From CALAED01 sp036555725 (GTDB lineage: Bacteria; Actinomycetota; Actinomycetes; Streptosporangiales; Streptosporangiaceae), in NCBI GenBank assembly GCA_036555725.1, contig DATBKU010000084.1, positions 35,360 through 99,359 on the forward strand: a stretch of DNA of 64,000 nt. The letters run 5' to 3'. Of this stretch, positions 1 to 8,403 are shown one piece after another; position 1 is the stretch's first letter; the number at the start of each line of letters is the position of its first letter. Position numbers and translations under genes: made by a program. A model generated the notes under the pieces. The model was not told the DNA's origin. It saw only the letters and a list, made by a program, of their open reading frames with translations, and made no database searches.

Positions 1-311
1 GCCTCGTCCGGCTCGTTGATGAGCACGAGCACGCGGGAGGGGCGCTTGACGCATTCGCTCAGGATCCGGCGCGTGACGTCGACGGCCTCTAAGCCGTGGG
101 CCAGCGCATCGATGACGACGACGTGCGGACCGCGGTCCAGGGTCTGCTTGACCGCGTCGCCGCAGTCGCCCGCCTCCCCGATCACATGGAGGCCGGGATA
201 TCGCTCTAAGATTGCGCGCGTACCTGTTCTGGTCAGCACGCGGTCGTCAACGAGCAGGACCCGGATCATCTCGCCATCGTCCGGCGTGGTTGGAGTTCTG
301 AGATCTTCCAT
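1..311 (-). CDS. LuxR/NarL-type response regulator, receiver domain (partial, runs off left edge)
   Basis: The visible N-terminal part encodes a CheY-like receiver domain. It has the acidic pocket (VLLVDD at about residue 17), a helix with ARAILERYP-like spacing and the phospho-acceptor Asp in VVVIDA. The DNA-binding domain lies outside the window, so the NarL/LuxR assignment is by receiver type only. The start could be the ATG at 311 or the one at 269, which gives the more usual MIRVLLVDD start. Two Leu codons are TTA (209-207 and 92-90), rare in this GC-rich DNA, which would make translation depend on a bldA-type tRNA. It follows the CocE hydrolase gene on the same strand, so it may be the pathway regulator of the adjacent cluster; that role is inferred. 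Confidence 0.75.
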   Translation of the reverse strand, partial: MEDLRTPTTPDDGEMIRVLLVDDRVLTRTGTRAILERYPGLHVIGEAGDCGDAVKQTLDRGPHVVVIDALAHGLEAVDVTRRILSECVKRPSRVLVLINEPDE

Positions 312-424
312 AATTCCGAATCGCTGTCAAGGCGGGCGTAATGCATCTGCGGTGCTTCGGATACCCGATCCCGCGCGCCCTAATCTCCGCCCAGCGCAGC
401 CCCCACAGGGGGCGAAACCCGGGC

Positions 425-2263
425 TTATCGACCGCGCACGGTGAGCCGAAGCTCACTCAATTCGGAATCGCCGTGAATTACCGTATTCCGCGAAGGATAC
501 GGCGGTGCTGCCACGGGTGAGCCGAGGAATCCCTCCTTGATCGGCGGGGCCAGCCGTTCCGAATCGCTGCCGATCTCCAGCAGCAGCCGATGGCCGGCGG
601 GCAGGAGATAGGCGAACGGCGCGAGGCTGAAGCGCAACGTCACCGGTTCTCCCGGCGGCAGCGGTTCGGCCCGGGTGTGATCATGGACGATCTCGGTCGG
701 GTTCGACCGGTCGGGGTCCACGCGGCGGTGGGAGGCCAGCAGGCCGCCCACGCTGAGCACCCGGCTCCGCCCCCCAGGCGAGGGGGACACCGCCGACAGC
801 CGCACCTGGACGTACGTGTCCGGCGCGGTGGCGATCATCCGGAGCGTGAGGTCCACCGGGCCGACGAGATGGTGGTCGTCCGGGACGGGGTCGCTCAGGT
901 AGCCGAGCACACACGCCTCGTACCGCTCGATCTCCTTCGGATAGAGCATGCCGCGCGGAAAGGCCAGCCAGGAGCGAGCCTCGTCGCGCTCCGCCGGAGC
1001 CGGCGACGGCGACGGCGAGCCGAGCGGAACCGGCGACAGCGATCCGTGCACGTCGTCGCCCGCCCCTTCGGGACGCTCGGGGCGCAGCCGGAACCGCAGC
1101 GCGCTCGCGTCGGGCGGCGGCCAGTCGGTCGCGTGCTCCCACCGTTCCGCCCCGTGCAGCCAGTACCGTACGGGCGGCAGCGCGTCGTAGCCGTTGTCGA
1201 CGCCGCGCACGACGTGATCGAAGTAGGCGACCGCCTCGGTCTGGAATCGGGTGTACGGCCAGCCGAGGTAGGCCGGGGCCACGAGCAGCCGCTTCGGCGC
1301 CGTGATCCGGTGCCATGCCTCGAACGCGCCGAACAGGTGGGTGCCCACCATGCCCCAGTCGCAGCCGAGCAGCACCGGCACCTCGATCTTGTCCAGCGTG
1401 GGCCAGGCCGAGGACCGGTGGTAGTCGGGCCCGTCGAACGGCTCGTCGACGGCCAGCCGCGCGTACTGCTTCAGCCAGGACCGCGGCGGGTGCAGGCGGC
1501 GGGGCAGTACCGGGCCCAGCTTGGGCATCAGCCGGCTGTACGCGCGCGGCAGCAGCGGGTTGGCCAGCACGTAGCTCATCAGGTGCCGCAGGAACGGGGG
1601 GATCCGCAGCTCCTGGAGGCTGCCGTTGATGGCGAAGTAGTCGGCGAGGAAGTCCGCGGTGAGCGCCCCGCCGTGGTAGGCGAGATGCCGGTAGAGGTCG
1701 GTGAGCGAGCCGAAGGGGAAGATCGCCTTCAGGTGCGGCGGCCGCAGCCCGGCGACCAGCAGCTGGCTCATCCCGAAGTACGACATCCCCGTCATGGCGA
1801 TGTTGCCGTCGCACCAGGGCTGGACCGCGGCCCACTCGATCGCCGCGCAGATGTCCTCGCCCTCGGTGCCGATCGGCCGGAACTCGCCCTCCGACCCGCC
1901 CGTGCCCCGCGCGTTGACGACCAGGACGGGGTAGCCGCAGGCGGCGAGGTACCGGACCGAGCCGACCTCGTTGCAGGGTGCGGGCGCACCCGTGGTCATG
2001 AGGTCGCGCTTGTACGGGCTCCAGGCGACGAGCGCCGGCTGCGGCTCCGTGGTGACCGGGTGGTAGAGGTCGGCGCGTAGTGTGACGCCGTCCGGCATCG
2101 GGATGGGGACATCCGCGCGCATGCGCACACGGCGGCGCGGCTCCGGGGCCGGATCGGGCGTCCAGCCGGCCAGCTGCGGGCCGTAGAGCCACGTGTGCGG
2201 CGGTATCAGCGGGCCCCGCGGCTCGGCTCCGTTCCGGGCCCGTGTTCTCTCTCGCGGCCTCAT
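425..2263 (-). CDS. CocE/NonD family alpha/beta hydrolase
   Basis: The 612-residue protein has the layout of the X-Pro dipeptidyl-peptidase/cocaine-esterase family: an alpha/beta hydrolase core with the nucleophile motif GMSYFG (Ser161) and a C-terminal jelly-roll PepX_C domain from about residue 450. In this family the catalytic His usually sits in a GPWxH-type segment. Here the matching stretch reads VAPAYLGWP with no His, so the triad may be altered or supplied elsewhere. It starts 38 nt after the alpha/beta hydrolase stop, with GAAGG upstream of the ATG. Members hydrolyse esters or amides of small molecules. A role in product release or tailoring, or in detoxification, is possible but not shown. 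Confidence 0.85.
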   Translation of the reverse strand: MRPRERTRARNGAEPRGPLIPPHTWLYGPQLAGWTPDPAPEPRRRVRMRADVPIPMPDGVTLRADLYHPVTTEPQPALVAWSPYKRDLMTTGAPAPCNEVGSVRYLAACGYPVLVVNARGTGGSEGEFRPIGTEGEDICAAIEWAAVQPWCDGNIAMTGMSYFGMSQLLVAGLRPPHLKAIFPFGSLTDLYRHLAYHGGALTADFLADYFAINGSLQELRIPPFLRHLMSYVLANPLLPRAYSRLMPKLGPVLPRRLHPPRSWLKQYARLAVDEPFDGPDYHRSSAWPTLDKIEVPVLLGCDWGMVGTHLFGAFEAWHRITAPKRLLVAPAYLGWPYTRFQTEAVAYFDHVVRGVDNGYDALPPVRYWLHGAERWEHATDWPPPDASALRFRLRPERPEGAGDDVHGSLSPVPLGSPSPSPAPAERDEARSWLAFPRGMLYPKEIERYEACVLGYLSDPVPDDHHLVGPVDLTLRMIATAPDTYVQVRLSAVSPSPGGRSRVLSVGGLLASHRRVDPDRSNPTEIVHDHTRAEPLPPGEPVTLRFSLAPFAYLLPAGHRLLLEIGSDSERLAPPIKEGFLGSPVAAPPYPSRNTVIHGDSELSELRLTVRGR

Positions 2264-2300
2264 CTGGCACCCTTCGCGCGACGTGGGGAGCTGGTACCCG

Positions 2301-3209
2301 TCACCGCGCGGATGAACCGGTGGCCCGCGGCCGCGGCGCCGGTTCCGTGCCGAGCCAGTCGCACATGACCTTGATCAGCCGTAGCGGCGCCTCGACGTGC
2401 GGCGTGTGGCCGACCCCGTCGAGGGTCTCGAAGCGCCAGTCCGGACGGCTCGACCGCAGCCGGTCGAGGGCCGTGGGCGGCACCACGCGGTCGCTGCTGC
2501 CGTGCACGACCAGGGCCGGGGCCGAGACCGACTCGACCGTGTTCAGCGCGCGCGAGGGCTGGCGTACGTAGTCGACCAGCGAGTGCGCTGCCTCGGCGAA
2601 GCCGTCCTCCCGGTCCGGGAGCCGAGCGCGCGAGGATGCGACGCGGGTGGCGGCCGAGACGATCTGCTGCGGGACGCGGTCCGGCTCGGCACAGCCCAGC
2701 CGTAACATCCGCCGGACCAGTTCCTCCGGCGAGCAGTCCCGGCGACGCGGCACCAACACGCGGTCGACGTCACGGTTGCCGAGGACGGCCCGCATGATCG
2801 CCCCACGCGGATCACCCCGGCCCATGGGGGGGCACGGCAGCCACGGCGCCAGCAGCACCAGCCGGGCCACCCGCTCCGGCAGCGCGGCGGCGAGATGCAG
2901 GGCGAGCGTGGCGCCCATCGAGTTGCCGACCAGGGTGGCCGGTGCGTCGCCCGGCTCCGCCTCGGCGAGGAAGCGGGTCATCAGCCGCACGTTGGCCTCC
3001 ATCGACGCCGACCGCCCCGCCAGCAGGCTGCGGCCGAACCCGGGCAGGTCCGGACACACGACCCGGCCGTACCGGGTCAGCCGCTCACCCACGATCAGCC
3101 AGTTCGCGTGCGAGCCGCCCAAGCCGTGTAACAGCACCATCGGGGGGCCTGTGCCGCCGAACTCCGCGACGTGCAGCGGACCGCCCAAGTTGAGCAGGCT
3201 GTACCTCAT
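2301..3209 (-). CDS. alpha/beta-fold hydrolase, candidate polyketide release enzyme
   Basis: A 302-residue single-domain hydrolase with the oxyanion HG motif (VLLHGLGGSHANW), nucleophile elbow GNSMGA (Ser97), acid in GSSDRVVPP and His in GVGHTPHVE, so the triad looks complete. It starts 3 nt after the flavin reductase stop, so the two are probably co-translated. The PKS proteins in this window have no thioesterase domain, which makes this enzyme a candidate for hydrolytic or cyclising chain release; that is inference from context. Two in-frame TTA codons (3131-3129 and 2705-2703) tie it to the other TTA-containing cluster genes. It could equally be an unrelated esterase. Confidence 0.85.
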   Translation of the reverse strand: MRYSLLNLGGPLHVAEFGGTGPPMVLLHGLGGSHANWLIVGERLTRYGRVVCPDLPGFGRSLLAGRSASMEANVRLMTRFLAEAEPGDAPATLVGNSMGATLALHLAAALPERVARLVLLAPWLPCPPMGRGDPRGAIMRAVLGNRDVDRVLVPRRRDCSPEELVRRMLRLGCAEPDRVPQQIVSAATRVASSRARLPDREDGFAEAAHSLVDYVRQPSRALNTVESVSAPALVVHGSSDRVVPPTALDRLRSSRPDWRFETLDGVGHTPHVEAPLRLIKVMCDWLGTEPAPRPRATGSSAR

Positions 3210-3212
3210 CGA

Positions 3213-3755
3213 TCACGCCAGCCTTCCGTAGTCGCCCCGGTAGAAGGTCAACGGCCGGTCGTCGCGCTGTACCCCCAGGTCGCACACGGCGCCGAGGATG
3301 ATCAGGTGGTCTCCGCCGCTCATCACCCCGGCGATGTGGCACTCCAGGTAGGCGAGCGCGTCGCGCAGGATCGGCGAGGCCGTCACCCCCTCGCGCACCG
3401 GCACTCCGGCGAACCGGTCGACGCGGGCGCCGGCGAACTGCCGGGACACATGCGCCTGGTCCGCCCCGAGGATGTTGATCGCGAACGCCCCGGCCTGTTG
3501 CAGCGGACCGCACACGTGGGCGTCGTTGTGCACGCAGAACAGCACCAGCGGCGGGTCGAGCGACACGGACGTGAAGGAGTTCGCGGTCACCCCGACGAAG
3601 GTGTCGTCGGCGCATGCTGTCGCCACGGTGACGCCGGTGACGAAACGGCCGAGCACCCCCCGTAAGGCCTCCCGGGAGAGGCCGTCGTCGTGGAGACCGT
3701 TATGTGCGTCGACGGGGGACGGTCGTCCGGCCGGCTGGATCACGCTCCTGGGCAT
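3213..3755 (-). CDS. flavin reductase (HpaC-like, split-barrel FMN-binding)
   Basis: The protein matches the flavin reductase domain family: a GRFVTGVTVATA-type N-terminal strand, the SFTSVSLDPPLVLFCV core and a GGDHLIILG motif with His near the C-terminal end. With the ATG at 3755 it is 180 residues, the usual length. A longer reading frame upstream lacks family similarity. The start has no clear ribosome-binding site; a 12-bp direct repeat (3755-3778) lies just before it. Flavin-dependent halogenases need FADH2 made by such a reductase, and three halogenase-family genes lie in the window, so this is the likely partner (established pairing for the family, inferred here). One TTA codon is at 3665-3663. 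Confidence 0.88.
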   Translation of the reverse strand: MPRSVIQPAGRPSPVDAHNGLHDDGLSREALRGVLGRFVTGVTVATACADDTFVGVTANSFTSVSLDPPLVLFCVHNDAHVCGPLQQAGAFAINILGADQAHVSRQFAGARVDRFAGVPVREGVTASPILRDALAYLECHIAGVMSGGDHLIILGAVCDLGVQRDDRPLTFYRGDYGRLA

Positions 3756-3941
3756 CACCAATCCATTCACCAATCCACACAGTCGGTACGAGCCGGCAGG
3801 CCCGCGTACACCACCGAATCTAGGTCCGCGCCGCCCCGAGGGGCTTCCCCCACGCTGATGACCTTCGGCGGCCCTTTCGGCGAGCGCGTCTCGTCCCTTG
3901 GGTCCGCCCCGGATCCGCCACACGACGGTTTGCTAATCAAG

Positions 3942-3951
3942 TGAGCGCTCA
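3942..3951. promoter_or_regulatory. probable TetR operator in the divergent promoter region
   Basis: A perfect palindrome TGAGCGCTCA sits 14 bp before the TetR start in an AT-rich patch (3932-3959), with further partial symmetry on both sides. Location between the TetR gene and the leftward flavin-reductase run fits autoregulation and possible control of both directions. Confidence 0.6.
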
Positions 3952-3965
3952 TTAAATTTGGAGAC

Positions 3966-4664
3966 ATGGCGGAACACCGCGCGGGCCGCCGTCCCGGCCG
4001 ACCACCGAGGAGCACCGCCCCGCCCACCAGGGAGCGGCTGCTCGACGCCGCCCTGGACCTGTTCGCCGAGAAGGGCTTCGCGGCGACGTCGGTCCGGCAG
4101 ATCGCCGAGGCCGTCGGCGTCCGCGACAGCGCGATCTACGGCCACTTCAGCGGCAAGCAGGAGATCTTCGACACCCTGCTCGGCTCGGTCGGGCTGCTCG
4201 AGCTGGGGGCCGTGGGCACCGACGCCGCGACGCTGGCCGAGCTGGGCCCGGCGCGGGCGTTGCCGGCCCTGGCCGGCCGGGTGATCGACGCCTTCGACCA
4301 GCCGCGGGCACGTAAGTTCGCGAGCGTCATGATGCGCGAGGGCCTGTACGGCCGGGCCGCCGGCAGCCGCAGCCTGGCCCAGTCCATCGCCGACGTGCAG
4401 GCCCAACTGCACGAGCCGTTCCGCCACTGGGCGAAGGCCGGGCTGTTGCGCGACGACTTCCCGCCGGAGCAGCTCGTGTGGGAGCTGCTCGCCCCGCTGG
4501 CCAACATCCGGTTCGTCTACCTGCACGCCCAGGCGACGCCGGAGGAACGGCGGGACGGGCGCGAATTCGCCGAGCGGCACGTCCGATTCTTCCTGGCCTG
4601 TGTGCTCCGGGAGCCCGGGGAAGGGGCGCCCCGAGATCCCCAGCGCGCAGCCTCCCCCGACTGA
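3966..4664 (+). CDS. TetR/AcrR family transcriptional regulator
   Basis: A 232-residue protein with the N-terminal TetR helix-turn-helix: TRERLLDAALDLFAEKGF followed by TSVRQIAEAVGVRDSAIYGHFSGK. The rest is a helical ligand-binding domain that is not diagnostic. It ends 14 nt before the ABC ATPase gene, so it probably shares a transcript with the exporter it controls, and a palindromic operator lies just upstream. The likely ligand is the cluster product or an intermediate; this is inferred from position. The start ATG at 3966 leaves only a short GGAGA to ATG spacing, but no other start fits the domain. Confidence 0.9.
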   Translation: MAEHRAGRRPGRPPRSTAPPTRERLLDAALDLFAEKGFAATSVRQIAEAVGVRDSAIYGHFSGKQEIFDTLLGSVGLLELGAVGTDAATLAELGPARALPALAGRVIDAFDQPRARKFASVMMREGLYGRAAGSRSLAQSIADVQAQLHEPFRHWAKAGLLRDDFPPEQLVWELLAPLANIRFVYLHAQATPEERRDGREFAERHVRFFLACVLREPGEGAPRDPQRAASPD

Positions 4665-4678
4665 CCCAAGGAGGACAG

Positions 4679-5680
4679 ATGGCTACCACGACGGCGGGCT
4701 CGGAGTCCGTCAGATCCGAATCGCCCTTGCCCCCCGTAATGCTCGACGGAGTCACGGCGTCCTTCTCCAGACGCGGCCACGAGCCGGTGGTGGCGGTCCG
4801 GGACCTGTCCTTCGAGATCTCCCGTGGGCTGATCTTCTGTCTGCTCGGCCCCAACGGATCGGGCAAGACCACCACGGTCAACATGATCTGCGGGCTGCTC
4901 GCACCCAAGCGGGGCGACATCCGCGTGTACGGGCACAGCCCGTCCCGCGAGCGCCGGGAGGTGCTGCGCCGGCTGTCGGTCGTGCCGCAGGAGACCGCGC
5001 TGTACGACAGCCTCACCGGGCGCGAGAACCTCGGCTTCCACGCCCACTACTACGGCGTGCCCAAGGGCGAGGTGGCCGACCGCATCGCCCGCGCGCTCGA
5101 CGTCGTCCAGCTCACCGACCGCCAGCATGATCGGGTCGGCACGTACTCGGGCGGCATGCAGCGCCGGCTGGCGCTCGGCCGGGCCCTGCTCACCGCGCCC
5201 GACCTGCTGCTGCTCGACGAGCCGACGCTCGGCGTCGATGTGCAGTCGCGCCGGGCCATCTGGGACCGCGTTCGGGAGCTGGCCGACGCCGGCACCTCGG
5301 TGCTGCTCACCACGAACTACATGGAGGAGGCCGAGGAGCTCGCCGACGACATCATGATCATCGACCGCGGCGCGAGGGTGGCCAGGGGATCGCTGGACGA
5401 GCTGCGGGCCATGGTCGCCCGGCAGCGCCTCATCCTGCACTTCCCCGGCTCCGAGGCGGCGCAGCGGGCGCAGGCGACGCTGGCCGCGCAGCAGCAGGTC
5501 AACGTGCGCGACAGCACGCTGGAGGTGGAGCTGGACGACCCGCGGGAGGCACTGCGGCTGGTCGGGGTGATCAACGACCGGCTGAGCGGGCTGAGCGAGG
5601 GCCCGCAGCGGTTCGAGTTCAAGGAGTCGAACCTCCAGGACGTGTTCCTCCGGTTCACCGGCCGCGAGCTGCGCGACTGA
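4679..5680 (+). CDS. ABC transporter ATP-binding protein (drug-export type)
   Basis: A 333-residue ATPase with Walker A GPNGSGKTT, signature YSGGMQRRL, Walker B LLLLDEPTLGVD and the DrrA/CcmA-like C-terminal extension seen in antibiotic exporters. The chosen ATG at 4679 follows a strong AAGGAGG; the open frame extends upstream but is only a shadow of the TetR gene. Two permease genes follow at short spacing, giving one ATPase and two different ABC-2 permeases. Likely role: export of, and self-resistance to, the halogenated product. Confidence 0.93.
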   Translation: MATTTAGSESVRSESPLPPVMLDGVTASFSRRGHEPVVAVRDLSFEISRGLIFCLLGPNGSGKTTTVNMICGLLAPKRGDIRVYGHSPSRERREVLRRLSVVPQETALYDSLTGRENLGFHAHYYGVPKGEVADRIARALDVVQLTDRQHDRVGTYSGGMQRRLALGRALLTAPDLLLLDEPTLGVDVQSRRAIWDRVRELADAGTSVLLTTNYMEEAEELADDIMIIDRGARVARGSLDELRAMVARQRLILHFPGSEAAQRAQATLAAQQQVNVRDSTLEVELDDPREALRLVGVINDRLSGLSEGPQRFEFKESNLQDVFLRFTGRELRD

Positions 5681-5709
5681 CCCCGATTCGAGGAGGGAGG
5701 CGAATCACG

Positions 5710-6837
5710 ATGCTGTCCGCGACGTTGGCCATGGTCCGCAAGGACCTGCTGGCCACCCGCCGCCACCCGCTCTTTCTGGTGATCAGTGTGCTCGTCCCCG
5801 TGGCGTTCGTGTTCCTGTACGCGCTGATCGTCCAGGCGGCGACCACGATTCCGCTCGCGGTCGCGCAGGAGTCCCACGGCCCGTACAGCGACCGGTTCGT
5901 GCAGACCCTGCAGACGATGCGCAGCGAGGACGGCAAGGCGTGGGAGCTGCACCGGATGAGCCCCGACAAGGCCGCGGCGGCGTACCGATCCGGCGATGTG
6001 GTGGGCATGCTGCGCATCCCGGCGTCGTTCGACCGCGACGCGGCCGCCGGGCGTGCGCAGGTGCAGCTGTCGGTGCTCAACATCAACTCCGACATCAGCA
6101 AGAACTACCAGCTCCGCGTCGAGCACGCGATCAACGCGATGCACACCCAGGCCGACCCGGCGCACTCGGTACAGATCCAGGAGCATCCGCGGTGGGCCAG
6201 GGACATGAGCTTCAGCCGCTATATGGGTGCCGGCCTGCTGATGTTCGCGATCATCTACGCGGCCATGGTGAACACCGGGAACCTGGTCGCCCGGGAGTGG
6301 GAGGAGCGCACGGCCAAGAACGTCGTGCTGTCCCCCCGCGGCCTGATGCCGCTGATCCTGGGCAAGTGGCTGACGATGTTCGTGCAGACGGTGGTGAGCG
6401 TGGCGCTGGTGGTGATCGCGCTGAAGTTCGCCCTGCACTATCCGATCTCGCGGCTGGGCCCGGCCACCTGGGGACCGATCGCGATGCTTGTGCTGTACGG
6501 CGCGGCGTTCGGCGTGCTGCTAGGCACCGCGCTGCGCCGCTCGCTCGTGCTCGTCCCGGTGGCGGCCGTGCTGACGCTGCTGCATTTCCTGCTCGTCGGC
6601 TTCGAGTCGTACATGCGGGGCTACGCGCACGGCGGGCTCGTGGAGGTGCTGTGGCAGAGCACCCGCTGGTGGCCGGTCGCCGCGGTGACCGACCAGATCC
6701 GGTTCGCAGTGGAAGGGCTGCGGCCGGTGCAGACGATCCCGCAATACATGCTCTGGATGGCCGTGCTGGTGGTCGTGCTGACCGCCGCCGCCGTACGGGT
6801 GCTGCGCACGCGGCTGCGCTTCACGCAGGGGCAGTGA
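5710..6837 (+). CDS. ABC-2 type permease, first subunit
   Basis: A 375-residue membrane protein with one N-terminal membrane helix (LFLVISVLVPVAFVFLYALIV), a large extracytoplasmic loop of about 150 residues and five or so C-terminal helices, the YhgE/ABC-2 layout. A GAGGGAGG ribosome-binding site precedes the ATG. It lies between the ATPase gene and a second related permease, so the two permeases may form a heterodimer with the ATPase. Confidence 0.9.
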   Translation: MLSATLAMVRKDLLATRRHPLFLVISVLVPVAFVFLYALIVQAATTIPLAVAQESHGPYSDRFVQTLQTMRSEDGKAWELHRMSPDKAAAAYRSGDVVGMLRIPASFDRDAAAGRAQVQLSVLNINSDISKNYQLRVEHAINAMHTQADPAHSVQIQEHPRWARDMSFSRYMGAGLLMFAIIYAAMVNTGNLVAREWEERTAKNVVLSPRGLMPLILGKWLTMFVQTVVSVALVVIALKFALHYPISRLGPATWGPIAMLVLYGAAFGVLLGTALRRSLVLVPVAAVLTLLHFLLVGFESYMRGYAHGGLVEVLWQSTRWWPVAAVTDQIRFAVEGLRPVQTIPQYMLWMAVLVVVLTAAAVRVLRTRLRFTQGQ

Positions 6838-6850
6838 GGGGAGGCTTTCG

Positions 6851-7951
6851 ATGATCCTGCACGCGATACTCGCGACGTTCCGGCGCGACCTGTTGCTGCT
6901 GCGGCGGCAGCGCGCGCTCGTCATCCAGGCGGTGATCGTTCCGCTGGCGATGCTGATCCTGGCCACCATGGTGTACGGCGGCGTGGGCGACTCCTACCCC
7001 ATCGCCCTGGCGAACGAGTCGAACAGCCCGCAGGGGCGGGCCGCCGAGCAGGCGATCCGGAACGTACGGTCCGACATCACGCCGTACTTCACCATCATCG
7101 AAACCGATCCGGCCAAGGCCCGCGACGATCTGCGGTGGGGCCGCATCAACGTGCTGGTCGTGATCCCGCACGACTTCGCGCAGACCCGGCGGCTCCAGCT
7201 CGAGTCGTTCAACGTCAACGCCGACGCCGCCAAGAACTACCGGGGCCGGCTGGAGATGGCCGTCAACCAGATGCCGGGCGGGACCGGCGGGCTGACGATC
7301 ACGGACAAGGTCAACCGCGCCGAGCCCCATACCGTGTGGCGTTCGGCGTTCCTCGGTGGCAGCAGCGTGCTGCTCGCGCTGTGGTTCGGCGCGCTGCTGG
7401 TCGCCTCCAACCTGTTCGTCCTCGAACGGGAAGGGCGCACGCGCAAGGAGATCCTGCTCACCCCGCTGAGCCCGGTGGCCTCGGGGATCGGCAACATCAT
7501 GGCGACGGTCGTGGTCAGCCTGCTGTTCTCGCTGCCGCCGCTCGGACTGGCGTACTGGATCGCGCACTTCGATGTGGGCCTGGGCCGGCTGCTGCTGGCG
7601 TACCTGGGCATGCTGCCCACGATGGTGGCCTGCGCCGGGATCGGGTTGCTGGCCGGTCACCTGCTCAAGTACTTCCGCGCCTCGCAGCCGGTGGTCACGC
7701 TGGGCTCGATCGTCACGTTCTTCGTGTGCGGCGGGTTCAGCATGGTGGCGTACCTGCCGCCGGCGGCGCGGGTGTTCAGCGTCGGCTGGCCGTTCTCGCG
7801 GATCTTCACCTGGTTCAATCCGTTCCTGCAGGGTTTCGGTGACCTCGGGGTGACGCAGCTGCTCGTGACGATCGCGGCCGCGGTCGTCGCGCTGCTGCCG
7901 CTCGGCTGGGTGTACGCCCGGGAGCGGCGCCAGGGAGCCCAGCCCGGTTGA
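6851..7951 (+). CDS. ABC-2 type permease, second subunit
   Basis: A 366-residue permease with the same layout as its upstream neighbour: N-terminal helix (VIQAVIVPLAMLILATMVYGG), external loop, then several C-terminal helices starting with SVLLALWFGALLVASNLFV. The loops share local similarity (SNSPQGRAAEQAIRN; NVNADAAKNY against NINSDISKNY in the first permease), suggesting an old duplication. It begins 13 nt after the first permease and ends the rightward exporter operon, just before a strong hairpin. Confidence 0.9.
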   Translation: MILHAILATFRRDLLLLRRQRALVIQAVIVPLAMLILATMVYGGVGDSYPIALANESNSPQGRAAEQAIRNVRSDITPYFTIIETDPAKARDDLRWGRINVLVVIPHDFAQTRRLQLESFNVNADAAKNYRGRLEMAVNQMPGGTGGLTITDKVNRAEPHTVWRSAFLGGSSVLLALWFGALLVASNLFVLEREGRTRKEILLTPLSPVASGIGNIMATVVVSLLFSLPPLGLAYWIAHFDVGLGRLLLAYLGMLPTMVACAGIGLLAGHLLKYFRASQPVVTLGSIVTFFVCGGFSMVAYLPPAARVFSVGWPFSRIFTWFNPFLQGFGDLGVTQLLVTIAAAVVALLPLGWVYARERRQGAQPG

Positions 7952-7964
7952 GGCGCCCACGGCG

Positions 7965-7997
7965 AAGGGACCGGAGCCGGGTCGGCTCCGGTCCCTT
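7965..7997. terminator. bidirectional terminator hairpin
   Basis: Fourteen perfectly paired bases (arms 7965-7978 and 7984-7997) close a 5-nt loop between the convergent permease and SCP2-like genes. There is no long T run, which is common for actinomycete terminators. Confidence 0.8.
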
Positions 7998-8010
7998 TCG
8001 GGTGCCGGGT

Positions 8011-8403
8011 TCAGTACTCGCTCATGGTGCGCAGGTCGCCGATGAGCGCCTGGTAGGCCGAGGACTGGAAGACCGGGATCATCGTGAGCAGGCTCGCCTT
8101 GTCACCCGAGACCTGCAGCTCCCCGGTCGCGAACCCGGTCGCCGGGTGCAGCTCGCCCTCCTGGAGCCGGACGCTGCTGTCGTACGACATCGTGACCGTG
8201 AACGAGGGCTCGTCCAGCGCGCCGCGACGGGCCTGCACGATCCGGCCGTCCTCGATCTTGAGGTAGTACCGGATGTCGCCGGCCTCGGGCGGGTCGGTGA
8301 TGACGTACTGCGCGCCGATGTTGGCACCGGGCCGTTCCTCCTCCTTGCCGGCCCGCTGCTCGAGCTCATTGAAGTAGTCGTCGGACAGGTACTTGACCTT
8401 CAC
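8011..8403 (-). CDS. SCP2 sterol-binding-like domain protein
   Basis: A 130-residue protein resembling the SCP2 sterol-transfer fold: YYLKIEDGRIVQARRGALDEPSFTVTMSYDS, then ATGFATGELQVSGDKASLLTMIPVFQ, which corresponds to the usual hydrophobic-pocket segment. No enzyme motif is seen. Its ATG overlaps the P450 stop by 4 nt, so it is translationally coupled to that gene and is the last gene of the long leftward operon. It may bind a hydrophobic intermediate for the P450 or act as a storage or transfer protein; its role is unknown. Confidence 0.75.
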   Translation of the reverse strand: MKVKYLSDDYFNELEQRAGKEEERPGANIGAQYVITDPPEAGDIRYYLKIEDGRIVQARRGALDEPSFTVTMSYDSSVRLQEGELHPATGFATGELQVSGDKASLLTMIPVFQSSAYQALIGDLRTMSEY

